Below, one piece after another: positions 1 to 7,622 of a stretch of DNA of 16,333 bases (the stretch's first letter is position 1; each line of letters begins with the position of its first letter). Where the stretch lies: NCBI GenBank assembly GCA_025769875.1, contig JAGFNK010001019.1, positions 1 to 16,333 on the forward strand, given 5' to 3'. This DNA comes from Russula earlei (Eukaryota > Basidiomycota > Agaricomycetes > Russulales > Russulaceae). The translations under genes and the position numbers were made by a program. The notes under the pieces were generated by a model that was not told the DNA's origin, did no database searches, and saw only the letters and a program-made list of their open reading frames with translations.

Positions 1-1635
1 TTCCCACTTTCATGCTGACTTTGTGCTATTTCAGGTTGGACAAGGGCCTCGTCTGTGTTGTTGTTGGCTTGCGGTTCGGCGTGCGGTGCCTTTTCCGCTT
101 CCACATCATCCGGCTCCTCCGCTTTGTCACCGTGGTTGAGTGTGAGCGCGCGTGTAGCACGCTTTGGTCGTCCCATGGTGGATTGCGCAGGTGGGCTTTC
201 TGCCTTGTAACCTGTGGGCTGACTATGTGGTGTTTCAGGCTGAACAGGCAGGGCTTTGCCTGCTCGGACGCCTTGCGGTTTGGTGTGCGACGCCTGCTCC
301 GTGTTGTCCGCCTGTTTCAGGCTGAGCAGGCAGAGGCTCCTCTGCTCCAACGCCTTGCGGCTTCGCGTGCAGTGGCACTTCCGCGCTGTCTGCCGGTTTC
401 GCCTTCTCCGCCCCCTCAATCCTGCTCTCCTTTTCCCATCCCTGGCGCTTTCGGCTGCATCGTCAAATTCGAGGATCACACGCTCGATGCGCGATGTGGG
501 GCCCCCTTCGTCGAATACGACGTCGCAGGGTTCAGGGATGTGGGGGGTGGTGTGATGTGCAGGCTTGTACGCCTGATGGTTATATGTGTGGCCTGGGGAC
601 GTGTGCACCAGCGACCTTTGGGTCAACTTGGTGAGTCTCTTCTCTGGGCCGTGCATGGACGAGGTATTTGTGGTTTGTCCGAGACGGTGCGGCCGAGAGG
701 GGTCGGGGTGTCCCCGCTCCGTGCCTCTTCGAGCATTCAAGTCGATCAAGGCGGCGCGTGGATGGTTTTGTGTATGTACGCGTCGCCCGGACCCTATTAA
801 GAGGTGTCGGGTCGCGCGTTTCTGCCAACTTTGATGTGTTGTGGCTACCCGGGGTGTTAATTTGTGCATGCATCCCCTTTCAGCTAGGGATGTTTGTGCT
901 TCTCACCCGGTGTGTTCGCCCCTCCATCCAATCGGAGGATCTTCAAGCGTTTGGCCGGCCTTGGGCTCAATGCGCGCGGTGTGCGGTTGGAGGTACTGGG
1001 GCGCTTCTGATTTGCGCTTCAGCCCGCCGGTGTGTTTCCCGCGGTTCCGTTTTTGCCCAGTCGGAAAACTGGGGTGTTCTAGTGGGTGGTTTCCCACATG
1101 TGTCCGAGAGGCCTGGGAGATCGTCGTGCGCGCGGTAAGCGCGGCTTCGGTTTTGTGGGCGCGATCCGCAAGGGATTGGTCTAGCGTCACTGTGCGCGCT
1201 GACTCGGGTTTGGCTGTCTGGATGGCCATGATGTACAAGCTTTCATGTAATGTTCCCTCACAAATTAGTTGGTTTCCATCGTATATTCCGCATGTCTCTC
1301 CCTGGAGTGCACTTCCGCCCCACGTTGAGCAAAATGGGAGACTGATAGAAAGTTCCCCTTGAGGTCCGGGACGTACAGGACGTCGCGGAATATTGCGGTA
1401 CTCCGCGCGCCGTTTGCGTGCATCCGGACTGCACTGTCCAGCTCCGGTGGCGGTTATTGCACTATCGTCGCCCTAAGACGACCTTGAATGGGTGATGCGA
1501 GTGGGGGTAAGATGCGTGAACCAATCGCGGTGGGGGTGTCATGATGCGCGAGGCTCCGGAGTCGAGGAGCCAGCCGTCTCTGAGATCAGCGGCTTCGGAG
1601 CTGCTCCTGAGTCGTGGCCACGCGGATCGGCTCAT
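1..1635 (-). pseudogene. Degraded copia pol: protease, integrase remnants, linker
   Basis: Minus-strand translation aligns with pol of the younger element. The protease motif DSGAS is at about 1549-1563 after GWLL. The following glycine-rich part (LGDDS then TATGAG) is split by a one-base frameshift near 1470. VPDLKGNFLSV is at about 1340-1375. The LGH of the HHCC integrase zinc domain is at 1100-1108 and a relic of the second catalytic region (LDGGA) at about 913-931. The TPG..HN and NRVRA relics around the third catalytic residue follow at about 790-860, and DVVFDEG at 504-524. From LGH to LDGGA is about 170 bases against about 370 in the young element, so the segment with the first catalytic Asp is deleted. 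Non-functional. Confidence 0.8.
29..375 (-). repeat. Three degenerate ~20-residue repeats in the pol linker
   Basis: Three blocks start on the plus strand with TTTCAGG at 29, 233 and 315. On the minus strand they read as HAEPQ, HTKPQ and HAKPQ, each followed after about ten residues by VQPE or AQPE. They lie in the variable linker between integrase and reverse transcriptase, where the motif GRPKRATRA also occurs (the young element has TRPKRTIRVP). Blocks one and two are in the same frame; the third is shifted by one base. This looks like in-frame expansion of a Pro/Gln/Glu-rich linker that later decayed. Confidence 0.65.
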
Positions 1636-2031
1636 CTACGACTGCGTGATATATAAGGTTGCTGTTATGTGGAGTTGGGACGTAATGCGATGGCAGTGCT
1701 GGCTGGTGGCTGGTCTGCGTTGCGTCGCTGGTATGTCGGGCACGCTTTGTGCCAGTCCTAGCAGGGCGTGGGCATCGCTGCATTGTGCAGCGCTCGTGCC
1801 AGTCGTTGCTGCTGCTGCCGCTGCTGCTTTATCCTGTGGTTTCCCATGAATTTTCCAGCATTCAGTTGTGTTGTGCCCCCTGCGTCTGCAGTGGGTGCAC
1901 TTGATTGTGCTTTTTTCGCTCTGCACTTCCCGGTCCTTCCCCTTTTGGGGTGCCTTTGCAATGTGAGATGTGGCCATGTCACGGGTCGATCGGATCCGAC
2001 GCTCCTCGTGGAGAATTCGGTCCGTGACGTG
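1636..2031 (-). pseudogene. Old copia gag, C-terminal half with zinc knuckle
   Basis: This is the continuation of the gag fragment at 6930-7553 after excision of the nested element. It starts with HVTDRILHEE, matching VTSQILSDEQ in the young Gag, then has a basic stretch and a CCHC knuckle of form CX2CX4HX4C (CTHCRRRGHNTTEC). An alanine run and a Gln/His/Thr-rich tail follow. With the upstream 208 codons it would make about 339 residues before a TAG at 1636-1638. The same frame continues beyond the TAG into the protease DSGAS, so the TAG probably interrupts an ancestral Gag-Pol fusion. The protein would package element RNA. Confidence 0.82.
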
Positions 2032-2036
2032 CTCGG
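2032..2036. repeat. Target-site duplication CTCGG, left copy
   Basis: CTCGG directly precedes the TGTTG start of the left LTR and recurs at 6930-6934 directly after the right LTR. Five bases is usual for copia integrases. Only one copy is needed to keep the old gag frame open. Confidence 0.95.
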
Positions 2037-2345
2037 TGTTGCGATGATATCGCTCTCAGTTCGTGGTAAAGGAACTATATTAGTTGTGTCTAACCTGTTG
2101 CGATGATATCGCTCTAGGTGTAATGTTAGTATATATGGTGATGAGACGGTAAGGGTAACTAACCTCAGTTCGTGGTAAAGGAACTGAGGTGCGAGTCGAA
2201 AAGGCGTCGTACATTATATGGGTATTAGAACAAAGGTAGAGTGGCATGAAAGGGAAGCCACGTTATTTAAACGTGCGTATGTGTGAAACCGGAGCTCGGA
2301 CTTCCGAGCGGGTGTTGTCGTCGCGCTGTGGCTGCAACTCCAATA
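2037..2345 (-). repeat. 3' LTR of the young copia element
   Basis: The plus strand runs TGTTGCGATG to ACTCCAATA; the ends are TGTTG and CAATA, so one base of the usual five-base inverted end differs, in both LTRs. A 20-base start motif TGTTGCGATGATATCGCTCT recurs at 2096. A TATA-like TTTAAATAA lies at 2263-2271 on the minus strand. Two copies of a CTCAGTTC..GAACT hairpin motif are at about 2055-2076 and 2163-2189. Confidence 0.95.
2163..2189. other. LTR hairpin (left LTR copy)
   Basis: CCTCAGTTC at 2163-2171 pairs with GAACTGAGG at 2181-2189 around a nine-base loop, giving nine perfect pairs. The same hairpin is at 6747-6773 in the right LTR. A hairpin with two compensatory changes occupies the equivalent place in the old LTR (7754-7781). 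A shorter version occurs 105 bases to the left. Its place near the U5 end puts it in the transcribed leader. Function is not known. Confidence 0.75.
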
Positions 2346-2357
2346 CGCCCCCTCAGC
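2346..2357 (-). other. Polypurine tract of the young element
   Basis: On the minus strand GCTGAGGGGGCG directly abuts the 3' LTR, the usual place for the plus-strand primer of reverse transcription. It overlaps the likely original pol stop (TGA at 2353-2355). Confidence 0.75.
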
Positions 2358-3729
2358 CTGCGTGGCGTAATCCCATGGCCTTTGAAAACTGTCATGTTTC
2401 TCGCGGGCGAGGCCTTTTGTCAGGACATCAGCAACCTGGTCTTCAGTTGAAATGTACTGGAGAGAGATCTCTTCGCTCTCGACTTTGTGCCGCAAGAAGT
2501 GGTGTCGGACTTCGATATGCTTGGTCCGATCGTGGAATTCGGGGTTGCGCGCGGATGGCGATTGCGGACTGGTTGTCCACGTGAAGCATGGTTGGGGAGT
2601 GGGTGTGCATTTCCAGTTCGCTCAATAGTCGTCTGAGCCAGACTAGCTCCTTTGTGGCATGAGCAGCGGCAATGTATTCGGCCTCGGTACTCGAGAGAGC
2701 AACAGAGGTCTGCTTCTTGGAGCTCCAGCTGATGGCGCCCCCTCCAAGCATGAAAACAAAGCCAGAGGTGGACTTGCGATCATTGACGTCGCTTGCCCAG
2801 TCTGCGTCGGCAAAGCCATGCAGTACGGTACCGCCTGGGGTTCCACGTTGGAAGACGAGTTGGCTTCTGCTGGTGGCTCGGAGGTATCGGAGCGTGCGAT
2901 CGAGTGCGTGTTGGTGCTCGGGGCCTGGGTTCGCAGCGTGTCGCCCAAGGGCTGCAACTGTGTATGCAATGTCAGGGCGCGTACCGAGCATCGGGTACAT
3001 GAGTGCGCCGATGGCGCTTTGATACGACTTCACATCGATCTCGGGTGACATGAGTTTGGTAAGGTGTTCATTTGCGAGGGCAGGTGTGCTGATTGGGCGT
3101 GCGTTGGACTGTCCGTGTTTCTCTAGGATTTCGTTTATGTACTTTTCTTGAGAGAGAGAGATCCAGCCTGTGTCGCGGTTTCGTGTGATGTGCATGCCAA
3201 GGATCCAGGATATTTCACCTAGGTCGGTCATCTCATAGTGCTGTTTTAAGGCTGACTTGTCCTGGTTAATGGTTTCGATAGAATTAGACACCATAGTGAT
3301 GTCGTCAACATATAGCGCGATAATGGAGAGGTCTCCATCGCGCGCTCGGGTGAATACGGCGTGGTCAGCATTGGTGCGTTGGTAGTCCATAGCACTGAGC
3401 TTGCTGCGGATGTCTTCGTACCAGACACGTCCACCTTGCTTCGTGCCGTAGAGGGCTTTTATGAGGCGTAAGACCATGCCGTCGGGAATGTCAAACCCAG
3501 GGGGAGGCTCCATGAAGATTTGTTCTTTGAGATCCCCATTCAGGTATGCAGACTTGACATCCATCTGATGGACCTCTAGGTTGCGTTCGGCGGCTAGGGC
3601 CAGTATCGTGCGCAGAGAGGCGAACTTAGCGACAGGTGCGAAGGTCTCGTCGTAGTCAATGCCTTCAATCTGCGTGAAGCCCTGCGCAACGACGCGGGCT
3701 TTGTATTTTTGTATTGTGCCGTCGGGTCC
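2353..3729 (-). pseudogene. Young copia pol, reverse transcriptase and RNase H part
   Basis: This continues the gag-pol frame directly after the TGA at 3730-3732, with no change of frame. Reverse transcriptase motifs are in order: KYKARVVAQGF, DYDETFAPVAKF, QMDVKSAYLNG, ALYGTKQ and the catalytic YVDD at 3301-3312. RNase H H/D/E motifs follow: ADADWASD, STEAEY and VDNQSA. The frame breaks at about 2553 through one extra base: the frame at hand ends in nonsense at 2443, while the other frame resumes a normal copia C-terminus (RHKVESEEISLQYI, then DVLTKGLA). A second one-base loss near 2380 would explain why that frame misses a TGA at 2353 and reads on into the LTR. The last point is inference. 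Confidence 0.9.
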
Positions 3730-6543
3730 TCACTTGATGCGGAAAACCCATTTGCTCCCAATGACCTTGCGGTCCTTGGGATGTGGAGCGATTTTGTACA
3801 TGCCCATGCGCTCGAAGGAGCGTCGTTCTTCGTCACACGCGATTTCCCACTCAGCAGCGTCAGGTCGAGCCATAGCTTGGGCATAGGTACGTGGGTCATC
3901 AGTGACAGTAGCTTGAGCCATGTTGACGCATTCTATGTTGCGCTTTCGGGAGCCGTATGATGTCACGGTGTAGCACGGGTCATCATCGCGGACTGGCACG
4001 CGGATGGTGCGTTTGGGGCGAGTGTTGGCTGGTTCGGGCGGGGCAGGCAGCTGTGGGGTGAGTGTATTCTCCACCTCAGTTTCGCTTTCACTGGGTTCGG
4101 ACGGAGGCGCTTTAGGAGGCAGTGTGTCGATGGACACGGTTGTCACATCTGCGTCCGAGTCATCATGTTGGATGACAACGCGTTCGAAGGACTGAGGTGG
4201 GCCCCCTTCGTCAAATATGACGTCGCGCGACTCCAGGAAGCGGCGAGAAGGGCGATGCATTAGGTGGTAGGCTCTTCGATTTCGTGCGTACCCAAGGAAA
4301 GTGCACACTAAAGACTTTGCAGCTAATTTCATGCGTTTCTTGTCAGGGATATGGATGAAGGCTCGGGAGCCGAAAACGCGAAGGTGGGAGACGTCGGGCT
4401 TGTTCCCGCTCCAGGCCTCCTCGGGGGTGCAGTCGTCAAGGGCGCGCATCGGGGTGACGTTGTGCAGGAGGGCCGCGTACTCGAGGGCGGCATACCAGAA
4501 CGATTCTGGCAGTTCAGCATCGATCAGCATCGCGCGGACCTTGTCGAGGAGCGTCCGATTCATGCGCTCGGCCACACCATTATGCTGTGGGGTGTGGGGC
4601 GTCGTGAGCTCCTGTTTGATTCCTTTTCCCTCAAGGAATTTAGCGACTTCGTGGCCCATGTATTCGCCCCCACCATCGCTGCGTAAGGCCTTCATGCAAT
4701 GGCCTGTCTCAAGTTTGGCGTGGGCGATGAAAACTTTGAGGTGGTGCGCGACATCGCTTTTGTGGTGGAGTCCCTTGACAAACACCTTCCGAGATTTGTC
4801 ATCGATGAATGTGACGAAATATTCAAAACCTTGGTGCAATCGGGTGGACAGCTTGCCGCAGACGTCGGAGAAGACGCGGCCAAGCACGGTGTCGGCACGC
4901 GTTTCGGTCGTCTTTGAGATGTCGTGGCGCATTTGCTTGCCCTTGAGGCAGGGCTCACAGGGAGTAGATGGTGCGCTACCAGTAATCTCCATGCCTTTCA
5001 CCATGCCCTGTCTGACCATACGTAGCACTGTGTTGGTGTTTAGGTGGCCTAGGCGGCGGTGCCAGGTCTCGACGTCGGCCTTAGAGGCTGTGCTATGAGC
5101 GATGAGGGCAGCCTCATCAGGGGCCCGCGTGTCCTCGCCTTCAGCCGGGAAGTCATCGACAAGCGCGATGTGTGCTGTCTCCGGAACGGCGGTCCTCATG
5201 TCCATCACATAGAGGTTTCGTTGCAGGTGTCCATCGCAGGTGAGTTGTCCCTGCTGATTTTGGATCTGACAGTTGTTTCCAGTGAATCGGACGTCGGCGC
5301 CGCGTTGCGTGAGGTGGGCGACTGACAGGAGGTTGCCATTTAGGTCAGGGACGAAGAGGACGTCCTGAAGGATGGCGTTATGCCATTTCCCATTGGCGCG
5401 CATACGGACGGGGATGTGTCCGACACCGGTGGCATGTATGACGCTGTCATCTCCCAGTGTGATGCGGGTAGGAGGTGTGAGGGCGGAGAAGGAAATGAAC
5501 CAGCTGCGATGGCAGCTCATGGTGCATGATGCGCCGGAGTCCACTATCCAACGGTGCTGACTGGACTGGTAGTGGTGAGCTCGGAAAGCGAATGCGACGT
5601 TGTCACATGGTGCAGGGTCTGCGACGACGGCGCTGAACAATTGCACCACATTTTCGCTGGGGTCTGTGGCTGCGACCTTCGTGGTCGCGGATGTCTTTGC
5701 GCCTGCGGGGGAGGTAGTTGTCGCCCTCTTCGTCTCCTGCTCCTTCTTCAGCTTGCGGCACTCTGACACATCGTGACCGCGGATATTGCAGTGAGTGCAG
5801 TGCTTCTTAGGTTTGTCCCCTTGCTTATTTTTTCCTTTGGTCTTTTTGGCTGCCTTAGCGAAGAAGGCGGTAGCACCGACCCCCGACGCGCGCACGCGGC
5901 ACTGCTCATCACTGAGAATTTGGGATGTGACGAGATCAGTCGACATCTCATCAGTTTTGATGGCGTACAAGATTGTCTTGAGGGTCGACATTGATTCGGG
6001 CAGGGCAAGAATGATGATATAGGCAAGAAGTTTATTGTCAAGGGGGAAGCCGAGGTTTGCAAGAGTGCGAGCGGTGCGCGTGAGTTTGTTGATCTGAGGA
6101 TCAAGTGGTTCGTCCTCGGAGAACGTGCCCCGGAAGAGCTCCTCGATGATGTGAGCGATACGTTGTTCGCCCTTGCCTTCGTAGCGAGCTGATAATTTGT
6201 CCCAGCATTCCTTAGCTGTCTTGGTACCGAGAACAGAGTTGAGGGGTTCATTCCTCAGCGTGAGGGAGATCTGCACACATGCCTCCCGGTCTCTATAAGA
6301 CCAGTCTGCGAAAGCTGTGGGGTCCGAGCTTTGGTCGGGTTTGGTGTAGGTGCCGTCGACTACTGTCCAGAGCTCTCGAAGTTCGAGGACCATCTGGATG
6401 CGATACTTCCAGAACTGAAACTCGGTCCCATCGTTATCAAGGAATGGGACCTCATAGTGGCGCGCGGTGGCTTTTGGGCCCGTTGTCGCGGCTCCTGAGG
6501 AGGAAGCGTTGCCGCCTTGCGGTGGGGACGTATTGGAGCCCAT
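3730..6543 (-). CDS. Young copia Gag-protease-integrase, ended by a premature TGA
   Basis: Codons 1-937 of the polyprotein, starting at the first ATG after the primer-binding site. Domains in order: copia-type Gag about 30-215; CCHC knuckle C249, C252, H257, C262; aspartic protease active site DSG at 335-337; HHCC integrase zinc site H495, H500, C529, C532; integrase core D560, D623, E659, with 35 residues between the last two, the expected DDE spacing; then a Pro/Glu-rich linker with TRPKRTIRVP at about 841-850. All catalytic residues expected in this part are present. The frame ends at WVFRIK followed by TGA, then continues in frame into reverse transcriptase. The stop is most simply a CGA to TGA change. 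Read as is, Gag, protease and integrase could be made but not reverse transcriptase. Confidence 0.93.
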   Translation of the reverse strand: MGSNTSPPQGGNASSSGAATTGPKATARHYEVPFLDNDGTEFQFWKYRIQMVLELRELWTVVDGTYTKPDQSSDPTAFADWSYRDREACVQISLTLRNEPLNSVLGTKTAKECWDKLSARYEGKGEQRIAHIIEELFRGTFSEDEPLDPQINKLTRTARTLANLGFPLDNKLLAYIIILALPESMSTLKTILYAIKTDEMSTDLVTSQILSDEQCRVRASGVGATAFFAKAAKKTKGKNKQGDKPKKHCTHCNIRGHDVSECRKLKKEQETKRATTTSPAGAKTSATTKVAATDPSENVVQLFSAVVADPAPCDNVAFAFRAHHYQSSQHRWIVDSGASCTMSCHRSWFISFSALTPPTRITLGDDSVIHATGVGHIPVRMRANGKWHNAILQDVLFVPDLNGNLLSVAHLTQRGADVRFTGNNCQIQNQQGQLTCDGHLQRNLYVMDMRTAVPETAHIALVDDFPAEGEDTRAPDEAALIAHSTASKADVETWHRRLGHLNTNTVLRMVRQGMVKGMEITGSAPSTPCEPCLKGKQMRHDISKTTETRADTVLGRVFSDVCGKLSTRLHQGFEYFVTFIDDKSRKVFVKGLHHKSDVAHHLKVFIAHAKLETGHCMKALRSDGGGEYMGHEVAKFLEGKGIKQELTTPHTPQHNGVAERMNRTLLDKVRAMLIDAELPESFWYAALEYAALLHNVTPMRALDDCTPEEAWSGNKPDVSHLRVFGSRAFIHIPDKKRMKLAAKSLVCTFLGYARNRRAYHLMHRPSRRFLESRDVIFDEGGPPQSFERVVIQHDDSDADVTTVSIDTLPPKAPPSEPSESETEVENTLTPQLPAPPEPANTRPKRTIRVPVRDDDPCYTVTSYGSRKRNIECVNMAQATVTDDPRTYAQAMARPDAAEWEIACDEERRSFERMGMYKIAPHPKDRKVIGSKWVFRIK

Positions 6544-6606
6544 TTCTATGGTGTGTGGTTTCGGGATTCTGGGTGTGTGTAGTTTGTTGGCTTATTTAGA
6601 GAGAAT

Positions 6607-6620
6607 CAGGTCTCATAATC
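6607..6620 (-). other. Primer-binding site of the young element, tRNA-Met anticodon-arm type
   Basis: The plus strand CAGGTCTCATAATC abuts the LTR start TGTTG at 6621. The same 14 bases abut the old LTR at 7609-7622. They resemble the anticodon arm of elongator tRNA-Met (anticodon CAT in TCTCATAATC), so the minus strand can pair with that tRNA. No TGG complementary to a tRNA CCA end is present. This points to a half-tRNA primer, as known for Drosophila copia and yeast Ty5, which use initiator tRNA-Met. Confidence 0.7.
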
Positions 6621-6929
6621 TGTTGCGATGATATCGCTCTCAGTTCGTGGTAAAGGAACTATATTAGTTGTGTCTAACCTGTTGCAATGATATCGCTCTA
6701 GGTGTAATGTTAGTATATATGGTGACGAGACGGTAAGGGTAACTAACCTCAGTTCGTGGTAAAGGAACTGAGGTGCGAGTCGAAAAGGCGTCGTACATTA
6801 TATGGGTATTAGAACAAAGGTAGAGTGGCATGGAAGGGAAGCCACGTTATTTAAACGTGCGTATGTGTGAAACCGGAGCTCGGACTTCCGAGAGGGTGTT
6901 GTCGTCGCGCTGTGGCTGCAACTCCAATA
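6621..6929 (-). repeat. 5' LTR of the young copia element
   Basis: Same length and ends as the 3' LTR, with four substitutions against it (6686, 6726, 6833, 6893). In reading direction the U3 promoter is near 6929 and U5 ends at 6621 next to the primer-binding site. The element's own transcript should start here. Confidence 0.95.
6847..6855 (-). promoter_or_regulatory. TATA-like element of the young 5' LTR
   Basis: TTTAAATAA on the minus strand, about 75 bases inside the upstream end of the LTR. It is unchanged between the two LTRs. It is the best TATA candidate for the gag-pol transcript; a start site some 30 bases further would leave a long R-U5 leader holding the hairpins. Confidence 0.45.
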
Positions 6930-6934
6930 CTCGG
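6930..6934. repeat. Target-site duplication CTCGG, right copy
   Basis: Directly follows the CAATA end of the right LTR and equals 2032-2036. Confidence 0.95.
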
Positions 6935-7553
6935 CCGTTAGATGGCTGGGCGGCGTCGAGTGGAGAGTGGCCTTGAGATTGGCCATCTTTTCTGGTAGTG
7001 CGAGGATTAGCATCCAGATGAGGACTTTCTCGTCTATTGGGTAACTGAGTCTCTCAAGGGTTCGGGCGGCGTGCAGCAGTCGAATGATTTGAGGAGCCAT
7101 GGGTTCACTTTCGGAGAAAGTGACCCGGTATAGGTCCGTCAATAAACGTGCGACGCGTTGCTTGCCCTTCCCTGCAAAATGTTTTGCAAGCTCGTCCCAA
7201 GTATTTTTGGCTCCAGCAATGCCTAGGGCAGTGTCGAGAGCGTGCCCTTTTAACGTGAGTAAAATGTGGGCGTGCGCTTCGCGATCTTTCTGCTCCCAGT
7301 CGGCGAAGCCGCTCGGGTCATTGCTGAGGTTTGGTTTTGAGTATGTCCCATTTAAGATTTCCATTAAGCTGTTTACTTTGAATACTGCCTCTATTTCAGC
7401 TTTCCATTGTGTGTACGCGACCGTGCCACCTTCGAAGAGTGGTCCGTCGTAACCGTGTTGGCCGCCCATGTAAGTTTTTCCCGCGGCTCCTACGGTGGGA
7501 GCATGGCTGCCTCTCGAGGGCGCGACGTTTGCAGTTGCTGTGGGGGCGCTCAT
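6930..7553 (-). pseudogene. Old copia gag, N-terminal 208 codons, cut by the nested element
   Basis: Starts with ATG at 7551-7553 and has no stop or frameshift across 208 codons. It aligns with the young Gag: GTYSKPNLSNDPSGFADW against GTYTKPDQSSDPTAFADW, and LALPEKM against LALPESM. The last old codons encode LTAE; the next residues in the DNA come from the young LTR and give an artificial tail of 43 residues ending at 6798. Joined across the insertion, LTAE continues as HVTDRILHEE. The protein would form the capsid-like particle; here it is interrupted. Confidence 0.9.
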
Positions 7554-7608
7554 GGTGTTTCGTTACGCGATTTGGAAGCTGGTGGGAGTTCGTGATGTCA
7601 GGGACGAC

Positions 7609-7622
7609 CAGGTCTCATAATC
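7609..7622 (-). other. Primer-binding site of the old element
   Basis: CAGGTCTCATAATC on the plus strand, identical over 14 bases to the young element's site although the LTR bases just beyond TGTTG differ. Conservation in both families supports a real primer site. Confidence 0.7.

Larger units (their letters stand above)
1..2036 (-). mobile_element. Older Ty1/copia element, 3' portion, truncated by window edge
   Basis: This is the downstream part of an old copia retrotransposon read on the minus strand. In reading order it holds the C-terminal half of gag with a zinc knuckle, a protease active site, a shortened integrase and the start of the linker before reverse transcriptase. The order matches the younger element at 2037-6929, to which it aligns along its length. 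Its upstream part lies at 6930-7872; the two were separated when the young element inserted. Reverse transcriptase, RNase H and the 3' LTR would lie left of position 1. Several stops, frameshifts and an integrase deletion show it is dead. Confidence 0.88.
2037..6929 (-). mobile_element. Young, nearly intact Ty1/copia retrotransposon, nested in the older copia
   Basis: A complete 4893-bp element on the minus strand: 5' LTR 6621-6929, primer-binding site 6607-6620, one gag-protease-integrase-RT-RNase H frame from 6543, a polypurine tract at 2346-2357 and 3' LTR 2037-2345. Integrase before reverse transcriptase is the copia order. Both LTRs are 309 bp and differ at four positions (2102, 2142, 2249 and 2309 on the left), about 98.7% identity, so insertion was fairly recent. 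Flanking CTCGG duplications show both ends are original. One TGA and at least one frameshift make this copy non-autonomous as read. Confidence 0.96.

Noticed and set aside
12..800. Long plus-strand open frame of 262 codons
   Set aside because: It is antisense to the degraded copia pol linker and integrase, which align with the young element on the minus strand; its Cys/Arg/Val-rich composition is that of a shadow frame.
4301..5098. Plus-strand open frame of 265 codons
   Set aside because: Fully antisense to the integrase domain of the young copia element.
6607..6620. Fragment of a tRNA-Met gene
   Set aside because: Only the anticodon-arm stretch is present, abutting an LTR in both elements; no acceptor, D or T arm can be formed, so it is a primer-binding site.
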